A stretch of 64,000 nt of DNA from Asterella californica. Its lineage: Eukaryota; Streptophyta; Marchantiopsida; Marchantiales; Aytoniaceae. A program made the translations under genes and the position numbers. The DNA is taken from assembly GCA_036924285.1 (NCBI GenBank), contig JAYKYS010000011.1, positions 1,922,001-1,986,000 on the forward strand. The letters are read 5' to 3'. The notes below the pieces were generated by a model that saw only the letters and a list, made by a program, of their open reading frames with translations, did not search any database and had not been told where the DNA came from. Within the stretch, counting starts at the first letter, position 1; every line of letters starts with the position of its first letter. Below, piece after piece: positions 1-11,741 of this stretch.

Positions 1-17
1 AACACAGTCCCTGTGTT
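1..17. other. Hairpin at the tip of the inverted-repeat arm
   Basis: AACACAG, a three-base loop TCC, then CTGTGTT: a perfect 7-bp stem. The same sequence is found in reverse orientation at 32,695-32,711. It may be the terminal structure of the element or simply the point where the window starts. Confidence 0.5.
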
Positions 18-31
18 AGAATGCACAGGTT

Positions 32-301
32 TTAATGTCGCGGCCTAGCTAAGTCAGCTAGAAAACGGTGAATTCGTAACAGGACATCATGAGTATACAT
101 ATGTATAAGCTGAAGAAATAGGTTCAGTTCGTGAACTTCAAGATGAAAACACGATCTATCCAGGTAATCTTGAACAGACAGGTTGTTTATCGTTTGTGTT
201 GAACGACCTTCGGTCTCGCTCGACCTTTTTGATCGCAGCGCTAGCTTTCGTAAGATACGGTCTTCCGGTCCCGAAGGATAAAGCCTCGGTTCGTTGCGCA
301 A
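32..301 (-). other. Open frame conserved in both repeat arms (left copy)
   Basis: An 89-codon open frame without an ATG at its start (it opens at a TTG). The copy in the right arm (32,411-32,680) differs at about three bases and two residues. No domain is recognisable. Conservation could mean coding function, but the surrounding non-coding tip is just as conserved, so it is more likely a by-product of the high identity of the arm ends. Confidence 0.25.
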
Positions 302-667
302 CGGGCAGTCAAGGTTAGTACTGTTGGAATTCGAACATGAGCTCCACTGGTCAGCATACAGAAAGAGATAAAATGTTATACATATATGTAAATATGTTAA
401 GTGGTATGTGGATATATATAAGACTTTATCGCTGCTTTATCACTTTGTATAACACTTTATACATACGTACCGTGTCACAGAATTATGAACGTTATGCTTA
501 GCGTGTAGACAAATTTAATAGTACTGGCCGTCGTGATTCGGTTAACAGCAACCGTATGAACCAAACGAACCACGATGCAAGAACAGAAATGGGAAGACAC
601 AGTGTTTAACATTCAAAGATAAGCAAAATTCGGCATTTTATCTTGATTGGAATGGGGTTTATTTTAA

Positions 668-681
668 TTTAGGGTTTAGGG
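668..681 (+). repeat. Two telomere-type units (TTTAGGGTTTAGGG)
   Basis: Two perfect copies of the plant telomere repeat lie inside the left arm and are kept in the right arm at 32,029-32,042 as CCCTAAACCCTAAA. Such telo-box words occur in plant promoters and at old telomere repair scars. Two units cannot distinguish these. Confidence 0.6.
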
Positions 682-2129
682 TGCGGCCCCACTAATGCTA
701 CGGAGTGTGCCTAACGTATTGAATTAAATTATGTAATTCTGTCTTACTTGTTTTTGTTGAGAGATATCAGATATGAGCGGTGTCAAAGTTAAAAAGATAG
801 ATTCTCTAACTGGAGAAGGAAATATATAATTTTCATAACTCTTTTACTCTAATTTATAATGCGAATAGAAAGGTAACTTTGTTCAAGGTCCTTAATTCAT
901 ATTCGTAGGATTTAGAGGGGGTCTTTAATTTATTCGTGAATTCAAATTAAAAAATATGTGAACAAGATGAGAACAATCAATAAGTCTCCTTATTTGCTAT
1001 AGTGAATTTCTCTTGTTTACATAGTTCGAGAGTTACGTTTTTTAAATATGCTCGTATAAGATTTCAAGGTCAACACATTTAGGTTTCGATCTAAAGCTAA
1101 GTAGAAACTAAACCTCTCCTCCAAAAATCTAAAAAAACCAGTAAACTTTAAACGCCTGTAGCATCGAGAGTATACCTCCAAATCTCATGATTTCAATTAC
1201 CTTGGAAAGCTCTTCTCATGATGTTTCCAACAAGATAAAAAACACCACAAACTGAGAAAGTTACCCTGAGCCAAAGTACTCTTAAAATTATTGTTTCACT
1301 CTAGTTCGAAACAACATTGGACTGTTAGGTCGAAACAGGTTGTTTCGATCTGTAAAAAGTAAATGTTCTTATTAATAACCTTATTATAATTATTATTTTA
1401 TAATTATTATATATCATTATCATTGACGTTATATTTTTATTTTTATCATACGTAAATTATTCTTGACACTATCAATTGATTGTATCTTACGGGTGAATTT
1501 CTCACGGACATCATGAAAATGCACGTGGGCTATTTCTGCGGGTACCTCCGGAGTATGTGCTAAGTTTGACACCTCCAATTGTCTCTCACTCGCTTAGCAC
1601 GATCACGTTTTGGATATATAAGATCTTGGGTCTTCGGACCGTTCTTTGAGACGTCCAGTTAACTGGGTAATTAGTCGTGTTTCCTGAGAGTAGTTTCCAC
1701 CAGATCAGACACATTGTTGCTTTGCAGGTAGTATAGCTATACATCAATTGTGAAAATAAAAAAGAAGATGAGAAACAAGCAGATGGAGTCGTGGTGAAAA
1801 CCGAAAAGTGAAAAAAAGTAGCGGAAATGAATCGAGTCATTGTGAACACCGGAAAAGAAGAAGAAAGATGATACATCTAGAAAGTCGCTAACACGTAGTC
1901 CGCAATTCCATTGCAAGCGGAACTCCTTGTTGGCTTATTGTTGGATGATATCATAATAGAAACTCTAATAACATCTTACTTGGATGATGTGGACTAGTAA
2001 CTTTAATCTCTTTTGGGGCATGTCATATGACAAGTATACACAACATCGTATCATTCGAATCGTACAATGACGTGTCTAATTGTTAGTTAGGATTACATGA
2101 CAGTTGAATGAATGTAAGCACAACTTGTT

Positions 2130-2435
2130 AGAGTTGCAGAATATTGCAAGGAATGTGCGCAGAAGCTTCCGATGAGCCTTTCTTGGACACTAAAACATGA
2201 GTCGTAGAACAATGCACAACAGTGCAAGGCGTGAACTTCTTATGGACGTTTGTTGAATACATGTTTTAGCGTCACATAACAGTGGAAGGCATGTGAGCTT
2301 AAACTTTCGACGGACGTTTGATGGACACATGTTGTAGAGTCAGTGAAAAGTGCAAAGAATGTGAACTTAAGCTTCCAACGGGTGTTTGATGAGCACATGT
2401 TGTAGAGTTGCAGAAGAGTACAGAAAATGTGGTTC
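2130..2435 (+). repeat. Degenerate ~69-bp minisatellite in the left arm
   Basis: At least four diverged units of about 68-70 bases follow each other. Each contains a GCAAGGMATGTG-like word, a CTTCCGA/CTTTCGA-like word and an ACATGTTKTAG-like end. The array is kept in reverse orientation near 30,165-30,480. Repeated subterminal blocks are typical of several plant DNA transposons, where they serve as transposase-binding sites; that function is not shown here. Confidence 0.6.
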
Positions 2436-3146
2436 CTTGTAAATTCAAGCTTTGCTATTTGTCGAGCATAGATTTTTCAAATCGAGGACAAGCTAAAGAT
2501 ATAACGCTTCATCTTATGAGTATACGGACCTGACTATCATCTTAAGGTCAATAACAGTAAATTCTGCTATTGCTGCAAGTGATGATCGGCATTTCAAAAG
2601 AAAAAGTAGAGTTAAGCTCAACATGGTCTTGTTTCTTCGACGATTCTTCTGGATACGTTCTAGATCCTTGTGTTAGATAGTGAATTTTCAAGTTTGGTTC
2701 ATTGAATGTGGTGTTGCTAGATCATAGACATGCATGTCACAAATTAGATTATTGATGTGCTGATTTGATTTGTCAGCATAAGGAGTCACTCGTTATAAGT
2801 TTCACAATATCTGTTGTTTCCTTGCACCAGTCCTTAGTTGCTCTTAAGTGTGCAGCTTTTGCTGTGTTGAAGAACTGCAAGTTGGCTAGATTACTGAACT
2901 ATGATGATGATGAGTTCTGTCAAGTGGAAATTGAACATTTGATTAGGTGTAAGTATTAGTCTACTGAGGAGCAGTTAGACATGCAATACCGATCAATGAG
3001 ACAAACATCATCAATCATCAATCTGTTGACTAGGATTATCTATCGGCTAACAGTCTATCAAACGATCTACCAAGCAGTCAAGCAGTTAGATCCGCTAAGT
3101 ACTTTTTTGATCTGGTCTATCAAGCAACAGTTTACGAAGCGAACAT

Positions 3147-4700
3147 CAAGTGATTTGATCTCAGTTTGATGGTCAATTTGATCTACCGTATCTATTTTAT
3201 GATCAGTCTACGGAAGGATCTACAGAATAAACGTCAAGTGATCTATTCATCACTTTGGTGTATATATCAGACAAACAGTCCCGAAATAACGTACATTCAC
3301 TGTTCAAGTGTATAAAATAACACACTAACTTTTGAGAAAGTGATATTATCTGCTCTTAGGTGCATTTTTTTAGAAAGTGATATAATATGCTCTCAAGTGC
3401 TTTTGGGCAAATGACATTAACTATTTCGAAGTAGTGGTGGGGAGAGTGAAATTATCTACTCCTTTGTAGTCTTGGAGAGAGAGGCATTATTTGCTACTAG
3501 GTATTAATTAACTAACTCTGCTTTTGCTTGCAATACAAAGTATTGAACCTTATTGTAATAAATAACAACAGCAAGGTGTTCTACGTTATTCAGCTAATTG
3601 ATCCCTCTATATGCATGCAGTGTCTATTACTAGATAACTGAACTAGATCTAGTTCAGTTACCGCCGATAAGGTTATATATTATTTTTCTGTAGCAGCTTT
3701 TCAAATTTTAGCTTATTTGAAGCATCAATGATAGATACTGCGTGATGATTGTGGAGATGTCAATGAATTCAAAGATAAGATAACGATCAATGACTCGTTG
3801 GCAACAAAATGATTAGAAGACTGTTGACGGGGTTTGTCTGCAGGGTTTGGTGTTTAATTAGAAGACAGAGGATTGTGTTTGTTTACCAGATTTAGTGATT
3901 GATCTTTATTATGTTCATGTTCATGCTTTGGGAGTAAAGAATCATTGTTTTCTTCTGATCTTACAATTTGTGAAATGCACGACGATGCAAGATCACCTGG
4001 ATTTCTAGAACTGTTCAGGGTCTGCATTCTAGAATTTGTAGAATTCAGTAACATAATTCTTTCTTATCAAGGTACTTTCACGTAGTAAAGTAATGAATCT
4101 GTAATCTATGTACATTGGACTAGTAATTCACTTGCTGGCAACTACCCATAGTGTTGTGATGGTTATTGAAAGCAATCCTTTGCTTAGTTTTTACCAACTA
4201 TTCGTAGTGTTGCTAGATGGCATTCTAAGCAGTCTTTTACTGTTTTAAAGTTGTGTAGCTTTCATAGATTAAAAGTTAGTGTTATAATATGCATTCTGGA
4301 AATAAATAACAGAAATTGATCACCTTTTGGATTGTTGCATAAAACAGATACTTGTTATATGTAACATGAGTGCTAAATAAAATAAAATAAAATTTATAAC
4401 ACACAATACATGTGACTTTGGTTATTGTGAAGACGAATCTTACGTCTATATAATTTAAGCGTGTTGTTATCTCTATTGCATCAGTGGACTATTTAGTCTT
4501 TACTATAGCCATATGCACGCTAAATATTTTGAAATCATTGTAAACAATATTCAAATTTTGCTAGAAGTTATGTTTGTTATTTCTTTAAATGTTACGTTCT
4601 TTTATCTCTTTCTCGGAGTAAGTATTTTGTTATGTGAGGTGTGAATATTGCTTCAAAAAACATATGTATTTTACATCTTTCTAGAATGAACATTATCTGT
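3147..4700. other. AT-rich stretch, no gene seen
   Basis: Both strands are crowded with stops. There are short CT/AG-rich duplicated phrases around 3,300-3,500 (repeats of 'gaaagtgatattatctgctc'-like words) but no recognisable coding or RNA feature. Confidence 0.6.
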
Positions 4701-4711
4701 GATCAATTAAT

Positions 4712-5231
4712 ATGATGGATGAAGCACAATTAGAAAAGGGAGGACTTGTGGTTGACTGGAAACACACGGATGGAACCTTGGCAATATTGAGATCATCATT
4801 CTCTGTTGTGCGTGAAGAATCTACAATAATTTATAATATAATAACATTCTTTTTTTAAACATATAGAATGTGAAGTATTCTCATTGAAGAAAGTTGTAAC
4901 ATCTAAATATTTGTACAATGAGAGCTTCTTAAGGCATTTTGTAATGATAGATATGAAAGAATGGTTTCACAAGTTGAAAAATTGTAAGTCCATAAGAGAA
5001 AAGTTTAGCAAAATGTGGAATGTTTTCATAATGATCCTTTTTTATCAAAAATCTTTAGAATTGTTTTTACACAATAGAAATATTAGTCAAACATATACAT
5101 GTGAGCAAGTTGGATTTCACTTTAACACTTCCAAACTGCAATTATGGATTGAAGTGAGTGATATAAATATGTTGAATGTGTTTTATATTGCAAGCATACC
5201 CAGAAAGATAACGTATGAACTGCAGACATGA
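4712..5231 (+). pseudogene. AT-rich decayed coding remnant, unknown product (part 1)
   Basis: A short ATG-started frame (about 4,712-4,856) is followed by a 115-codon open frame (4,884-5,231) that opens at a TTG. The second frame is rich in Lys, Asn, Phe and Ile, as expected from very AT-rich coding DNA unlike the rest of the window. I recognise no domain. It may be one gene split by an indel or a small AT-rich intron around 4,850-4,880. It could equally be a chance open stretch in AT-rich DNA, so confidence is low. Confidence 0.3.
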
Positions 5232-5359
5232 AACATTATTTATAACTCTCTATGAAAATGTTTGATTTTGATATAAAGGAAACTAATGATATGTTTTATT
5301 TTAGATATAAGGACCATACATTAAGATTAGTTTTACAATTTTGCATGAGTTGTATGAGA

Positions 5360-5790
5360 AAAATTCCAAATCAAAAAGTTGTTGATGTTTTATCAAAGTA
5401 GAATCCAAAAGAATACTATGTAAAAGATGTCAATGATGTTGACATGCGTGTCCGGGTATGTTTTCCCCCAAGGTTGCAAACTACTATACATACATTGTTA
5501 ATACAAAATAATATGGATATTGATATAAGTACTCAACATTGTATGAACTTATATCCAGAATTTGAATTACCTCGTGATCTTCTTTGGACTTTATCAAAGA
5601 ATGAGATGATCGAGTTGAGAACCTGAAGAGCATACGTTGATGTGTATATAAACAATCAAGAGAAGAACATGTGTTCAAACTTATTATTGAAGAAAGTACA
5701 TCACTTAAGAGCGAAAGAATATCTTGGAAAGATATAGATGATATATTATTAAATATCATAATATCTAATATTGATAAAAAGATATTATAA
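5360..5790 (+). pseudogene. AT-rich decayed coding remnant, unknown product (part 2)
   Basis: Reading on the plus strand gives a plausible protein interrupted by stops near 5,400 and 5,624 (TGA). Between the stops, 5,444-5,626 is open, with phrases such as LPRDLLWTLSKNEMIEL. Codon use is as AT-rich as in 4,884-5,231, so both pieces may come from one lost gene. Function is unknown. Confidence 0.3.
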
Positions 5791-5914
5791 ACATATGCGA
5801 GACACAACATATCTGTCGTGTCAGATAAACAACATATCTGTCGTGCCAAATATGTTATGTATAATAATAAACGATCAAAATTCACTCCATCATGCCAACC
5901 GACACTAAGCAAAC

Positions 5915-6143
5915 ACTAAAGTCGAGCCAAATTCACTCTGAATCCAGATTGCACTCACAAAGACTATCCACCAGAGCCATGAGTTTGAAGACTCAACTCG
6001 AAGAACTAAAGCCAAGCCCTATCTGCGAAGTATACCCCTAGTGGAGCTAGCCTAAGAACTCGCCCTAACGGCACTAACGGCCCTACCGGGATTAACCACT
6101 CCGCACTCGGTCAATCTAGCCGACGTGCAAAACTGACGTGACA
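5915..6143 (-). repeat. Decayed LTR, 3' end of the outer gypsy element
   Basis: It matches 24,291-24,510 in the same orientation, with a long shared core around GCGAAGTATACCCCTAGTGG. On the minus strand it begins TGTCACGTCAG. I estimate about 80% identity by eye, so the insertion is old. No clear primer-binding site is left beside the partner copy. Confidence 0.65.
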
Positions 6144-6404
6144 GCTATCATGCACATACACATCGCTACACAACATACATCGTTGTCAGAATGACACCAC
6201 ACATACACATAACACATGGACAATGTCATACACATACACATGTGTACCACAATCGTTCATGACAGTTAGGTCCCTCTAACTCTAGATAGTCCCATATCCC
6301 AACTATGTGATATACACCTTTGTGGGTGCAAAGATCAAGAGGCCGTGTGCTACATCGTCTCATCGTTAATCGCTTGTCTGCAGTCCATATCACGCAAAGA
6401 TCTA

Positions 6405-6643
6405 ATCAGCTATCTCTGCTATATACATCGAAGGTAAACCTACCGTCCAACAGGAATGGCACTGAGAGGTGGAGTCAAACACGACATGTGCCAACCTCTT
6501 GAACAACCATCACACACCAACATATGGGTTGTTCCACCAGTAGACTTACACAACATACATCTCAAGTCCGCGCGTACAACCGTTAAGCTTGGGTCAACGG
6601 TATCATCGATGTTTGGAAGATGACATGGCGTGCAATTACGCAC
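6405..6643 (-). pseudogene. PHD-finger tail of the outer gypsy polyprotein (decayed)
   Basis: The minus frame shows a Cys-x2-Cys, then VCDGC, then GWHMSCLTPPL: the zinc ligands and the Trp-His-x2-Cys core of a PHD finger. The last Cys pair has decayed. A TAG stands where the usual Trp would be, and the Cys-Pro-x-Cys ending reads Tyr-Leu-Arg-Cys. PHD fingers read histone tails. After an integrase, such a module would be expected to steer insertion to particular chromatin, as chromodomains do in chromoviruses. The start of the frame at 6,643 is not a real start; this is the C-terminal piece of a polyprotein. Confidence 0.75.
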
Positions 6644-7093
6644 ATGGTTCTTCCAAACAACACATGGCCCTCTAACATGAGTACTCCAGAAGGTAACATC
6701 TCACGCACTCATAAAATAGTGCACCCTGTTGTCACATCCAACTTCATCGGTGTAGCTGCTGCAGATAGATATAATCATCAGGATGAAACTTGTGAATCGA
6801 TGACCGCTAACCTCCTCCTCAAATAGTCACATATCGCAACGTTCTCTATGCTGAGCAATTACTAGGTTCTCAAAAGCCATAAGCATAACTTTCCAAAATG
6901 TCTCAACTCGTTGAGAACATGCTCTCACTCATATATCTGGGTCATCAAGGTTCAGCACCTCAGCAGATTCACGACAAATGACCGAAGATAGATCTGGATC
7001 TCGGTCATCCAATAGAAAATATGGTGAGAAGGAAACCAAAGACGCTTGTCAACTAAACCGGTAGCCCATAGTCAACCATGATAACTGCACATC

Positions 7094-7530
7094 TCAGTCT
7101 CCAAAGTTGTCCTTCTGCAAGCCATACTTGTGCATCCTTCTCTTCACCGTCTGAACAACCCCCTCCGCCAAACCATCCATCTCAAGATGATCTTGAGATG
7201 TAGTCTCATGATTAATCAGCGCCTCATCACACAAGATCTGAAACTCACCAAGAAACTCTGTACCTTGGTCCATCAGCACTTCGACTAGTGCTCCAAAACG
7301 ACTCAACACTCGATCTAAGAACGCATAAGCTGTCTCTTCACTCGTCTTGTATGGTAATACCACCAACCCAATCCACTTGGAGAAGTGCTCCATCATCACC
7401 AACATATACCGGTGGTAACATACGATCAACGGTAAGGGTCTCGCAAAATCCAAATTCTAACGATAACCCACTTCCATAATCGGTAAGGGGTATAACTGTC
7501 GAGTAGGAGCATTAAACGATGCTCTTACTC
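7094..7530 (-). pseudogene. Integrase core of the outer gypsy element (decayed)
   Basis: The 119-codon open part carries the end of an integrase core: a HFSKWIGLVVLP stretch after the first Asp region (the usual Asp itself reads Glu, in MMEH), DQGTEF with the second Asp, and DGLAEGVVQTVKR with the catalytic Glu. Sequence to about 7,530 extends it upstream through stops, and sequence down to about 6,900 resembles the region that joins integrase to the PHD finger. It is separated from its RNase H by the nested element. Confidence 0.75.
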
Positions 7531-7818
7531 GATCACAAATCATACATCATGCGATAAATTGCTATACATCGATGTGCATACCACGCCACCAATACTATTC
7601 TTGGAGTACGCTATGCGTACGCTTCATCCCAAAATGTCTCAACTCCTCATGAGCATGTCGTACTAACTGCGCCCTTTGGGATGGATATGACAATATTCAT
7701 ACTCTCTCATCATCTCACACTCGAAGTACATGTCGTGCTTCTCGTCGAACTCTCTTCGCTTGTTGGAGGATGCGATATCGCTCCTTGACACTTACTATGC
7801 CTACCACCACGTCAGTAC

Positions 7819-8733
7819 GGTAAACCCTCCACGATCTCATCGATCAACTACCCCCCCCCCCCCCGGATCTCTCAACCTCCACGATCGCCACCGATGAATC
7901 TACAAATGTCGGGTCTGTCTCTCACTCAGGGGTCACCTCTGATGACTTTGATGGAAGCACACCATGAATCTTGAAGAGAAAAATGCTAAGTTCACTCATT
8001 CATACACCCACAAACTTATCAACTAAAAATCTCCTTAAACACATCAACTAAAATCCTCCATTCTAACGACGTCTCTCAAGTTCTCACATGCAAAAAATAT
8101 TCCACACTCTCTATATTACTCAAGTTGTCATTACGACAATGTGAAAACAAGGATGAGGAGCTCTTCTCTAATCCTCTATTTATACATTCTAGGTTTTTAC
8201 TTTGGTACCTCCCGGTAACTCAGCCGTAACTACTTTTATCGAGTTTTACTAAGATATTACTTAAGGTAAAAGCATTAATCACATGGGCTTTTTACCTTTT
8301 CACATGGACTTATTCCTTCAAAGTCAACAACTTCTAGAAGGATTCTAGAATATTCTCAAGGAATCTCGAATTTCCACCCCCCCTCTACACTAGGAGCCAC
8401 TAAAAAGAAAACATGTGGAATCTCTTCTTGTTTTTAATGCCCACAAAGTCCACAACTTTAATCCCACTAATATCAAGTCAAAAAGGAGATAAGGGATACT
8501 TTCCACCTCCTTTCTACCTTTTAGACAAGATGACAAGATAGTAGTGCTCACTCTTTAGCAAATATCTGAATTCTGCCAAAAGTACAGTTAAGTTTAACCA
8601 TAACTAACTTTTAGCTAGTCATGACTAACTTGATACCTCCTTAAAGTACTTTGGCAGCAAATAAACATTCTCAACACTTAGTTATAACTAAACACCTTAC
8701 TAATAGACAAACTTCCTATGTGTAACATAGGTC
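7819..8733 (-). repeat. 3' LTR of the nested gypsy element
   Basis: It matches 15,609-16,521. A poly-C run of about 15 (near 7,851-7,865) is about 8 in the partner. The termini are not a clean TG...CA pair: the plus-strand left end reads GG here and TG in the partner, and the right end is ...CATAGGTC in both, with the palindrome CCTATGT/ACATAGG just inside. Confidence 0.9.
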
Positions 8734-8740
8734 GTTATAT

Positions 8741-8752
8741 TTTACCCCCGGA
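8741..8752 (-). promoter_or_regulatory. Polypurine tract of the nested element
   Basis: The minus strand reads CCGGGGGTAAAA directly before the 3' LTR, where plus-strand DNA synthesis is primed in LTR elements. Confidence 0.6.
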
Positions 8753-9663
8753 CTAAATTTTCGCTCCGTCCTCGGAGTGAAGAGAGAACTTTCGTCGATG
8801 AAACAACTTCAACTTGTCATGATTTACCCGATCGAATCTCCTTCCTCCCAGCTCCTGAAGGTCATACGTGAAGTTGCTCCACACCTTATCTACAACAAAA
8901 AGACCAAAATATCTCGGAAGAAACTTCTTCCTAGCCCTCTTGAATCTGATAGCATCATACACCATTACCCAATCTCCTATTTGAAAAGGCTTTACCTCCC
9001 TCTTGCCCAACCGTTTGTCGTAACTCTTCTTTCGATACACCTGAGCTCGTTCCATCCATCCGGATCATTGCTACCGCTGGGTCTCTTCCAATTCCATGAG
9101 TTGCTCTCTTCTTGATCTGACCAGTCTTCTCCCCTCGACCTCTTCAACTTTCGTTGAATAGTTTGAAAAGTATCCAATTCGAATTGGATCGGCAACTTGG
9201 ACTCCACTCCATAAACCAGTCGAAATGGAAGGTACCCAGTAGAAGTCTTTGTTGTCGTTCGGTATTCTCATAAGATGGCATGCAGCCTCTTATCCCAAGT
9301 ATGTTTCGCAGTCTCAACACTAGCATCTTTGGCGAGCATCATACAAAGTGTAAGATTGGTCTTCTCCGCAAGACCATTAGCATTTGGTTTGTATGAGGTC
9401 GTTACTCGTGCCTTGATAGAAAAGTGTTGTAGCATAGCAGTAGTCATGCTCCCTACAAACTCTCCTCCTCTATCCGAGACCAACTCTAACAGACATCCAA
9501 ATCTTATGATGATCCTCTCCCATAGGAATCTACCGACTTCTGTTTCATTGGTCTTTCTCAAAGGTCTAGCCTCTACCCACTTGGTACAATAGTCAGTGAC
9601 GACTACAATGTATCTATTGTCTCGAGTTGTCTTATTAAGAGGACCTACAAAGTCAATACCCAC
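8753..9663 (-). pseudogene. Integrase core and C-terminal part of the nested gypsy element (frameshifted)
   Basis: The core reads VVTDYCTKWVEA (Asp), VSDRGGEFVG (Asp) and NANGLAEKTN (Glu), all three catalytic residues being present. After a frameshift around 9,270 the C-terminal part (8,753-9,055) contains DWVMVYD and a GPY/F-like FGLF segment, then ends without a chromodomain. That fits the non-chromovirus Tat/Athila side of gypsy. Confidence 0.85.
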
Positions 9664-11483
9664 TTCTCAAATGGTCCTAACACGAGAATTGATCTTAACG
9701 GAGGTGTTCTAGTAGACTTCAGAGCAAATGCTTGACATACGTCGCAAGTTTTGCAATAGTCTAAACACTCTTTGAAAATCCCTCTCCAGTGGTAACTCGC
9801 ATCCAAAATTTTAAAGGCTATTATCTTACCAGCAAAGTGATCTCCGCAAACAGTTCCGTCGTGAAACTCGTGCATTAGCTTGAATGCCTCCTTCTGACCA
9901 ACTGCTCTCCTTAGTAACCCATCTGCTCCTTGATGAAACAGAATTTCCTCCATCATGGTGTAAGGTTTGCATCTCTTGATCAACGCGTTACGTTCTCGGG
10001 TATGCATACCTTCTGGAAAAGAGTCATCTGCAAGGAAATTCCAGATTTCCTTGTACTCGTCCGGTATCTCCTCAATGCTTGTGATAGTCATCAGATGTTC
10101 GTCTGGAAATGAATCATCAAACGGTTCTTCTCCCTCATCATCATAAGCCCTCGACAAAAGATCAGCATTCGCATGCTTTTTCCCTGGTCTATCTTCGATC
10201 ACGTAATCGTATTCTGTTAGAAGAATCTTCCAACGGGCAATACGACCTTCGGCATTAGGTTTATTAAAGATATACTTTAAAGCCTTGTGATCTGTGACTA
10301 TGGAAAATTTCCCTCCTAGCAAGTAATGTCGGAATTTCTTCAATCCAAAGATCACCGCTAATCCTTCTCGTTCAGTCACGGAGTAATTCTTCTCCGTTGG
10401 TACCATCTGCCTACTAGCATAAGCTATAGGATGATCATGCCCATCTTCATCTAACTGACTTAATGTACACCCGATAGCTACATTGGAGGCATCCGTATAC
10501 AGAATAAATGCTTTACTCCACTCAAGTTTAGCAAGTATAGGAGCTGTCACCAATACCTTTTTCAGCTCCTCAAATGCTTCCTTTGCCTTCTAATCATGCA
10601 CTATCAAGTCAAACTCAACTCCCTTCTTCATGTACATAGTCAAAGCTATTGCTTTGTTTGAGAAGGAAAAGACAAACCTACGATAATATCCAACCATCCC
10701 AAGAAACTGTCTCAACTTTGTCAAGTTGATTGGAAATGGAAGATCCACAATCTTCTTCACCTTCTCAGGATCTACCGCAATCCCCTTCTTGGAAATGATG
10801 TGTCCTAACAACATACCTTCTTCGCAGCCAAAGATGCACTTCTCTAGATTCAGAGAAGCGTTAGCTTGCTCCAACTGCTGCAGAACTTTGATCACATGAT
10901 CAAAGTGGTCTTCCTTTCTTCCGTACACACAGAAATCATCAATGAAATCACGAACAAACTTTCCTATGAATGGTTCGAACACCTTGTTCATGAACCTCCG
11001 AAACGTGGCCGGAGCATTACACAGTCCGAATGACATCACTCAAAATGCAAATGTTCCCCAAGGAGTAGTGAAAGTAGTCAACTGCTGGTACTCATGTGCT
11101 ATCTTGATATGGTTGTATCCACTATAACCATCACCAAAGCTGTACCACTCATGACCAACAACTTCCTCCAAAATCTCATCTATAAATGGTAGAGGATAAT
11201 AATCCTTCTTGGTAACTGCATTTAGCTTCTTATAGTCTATGCACACTCGCAGCTTACCATTCTTCTTCTTGACAATCACAATGGGTGAAACCCATTCTGA
11301 GTTCTCCACCTCGTAGATGAAACTCGCCTCCCTCAACTTGTCTATCTCCTCCTTGACCATCATCGTTGTTGTAGGATTGACCCTTCTCTGTTTCTGTCGA
11401 ACTGGTCTTGCGTTCTCCTCCAATTCGATTCGATGAGTCTCGAGAGTCATCTCCTTCAAATCCTTGTAGCTGAAAGCAAACAC
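9645..11483 (-). pseudogene. Reverse transcriptase and RNase H of the nested gypsy element (two stops)
   Basis: One frame runs through RT and RNase H with in-frame stops at 11,040 and 10,590. RT motifs include WVSPIVIVKKKNGKLRVCID, FGLCNAPATF and the catalytic FIDDF. RNase H shows YTDAS, the Glu in TEREG and VTDHKALKY. The frame then continues into the integrase zinc domain with an HHCC arrangement ending CKTCDVC. It ends by a one-base frameshift at about 9,670, where the integrase core continues in the next frame. Confidence 0.85.
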
Positions 11484-11741
11484 ATGGATATATTTTCAAA
11501 ATATATCTAGGAATCTACTTTTCTCCTCTTGAGTGACATTGATACCAAACTTCAGTGTAGAGAGTCTTCTCACAATCTCTACCTCACTCAACTCTTCTTT
11601 GTCAGGATCTTTCTCTACTGCTGGTCGAGACAACAAGTCAATAGCACTAAGCTGATGTAATGATTCATCTCGATCAAATCCTTCGTCCTCAGACGAGGAT
11701 TCTTGATCGTAAGAATCTCCGGTATCTACTTCTGAGACACT

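Larger units (their letters stand above)
1..3146 (+). repeat. Left arm of a ~3.15 kb long inverted repeat
   Basis: Read on the opposite strand, this stretch matches 29,534-32,711 from end to end. Landmarks shared by both arms are a short terminal hairpin, an open frame, a TATA-rich block, a telomere-type word, a degenerate ~69-bp minisatellite and a final block ending in GCGAACAT. Identity looks like about 98% in the outer 600-650 bases and roughly 80-90% further in, judged by eye. The match begins at base 1, so the arm may continue outside the window. Large arms of this kind are known from foldback and Mutator-like DNA transposons and from inverted segmental duplications. I see no transposase that would decide between these. 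Confidence 0.9.

Noticed and set aside
668..681. Telomere or interstitial telomere array
   Set aside because: Only two units; too short to claim a telomere or fusion scar.
1586..1876. A protein gene in the inverted arms (also 30,726-31,022)
   Set aside because: The two frames differ in start, end and many residues between arms, so there is no sign of coding conservation.
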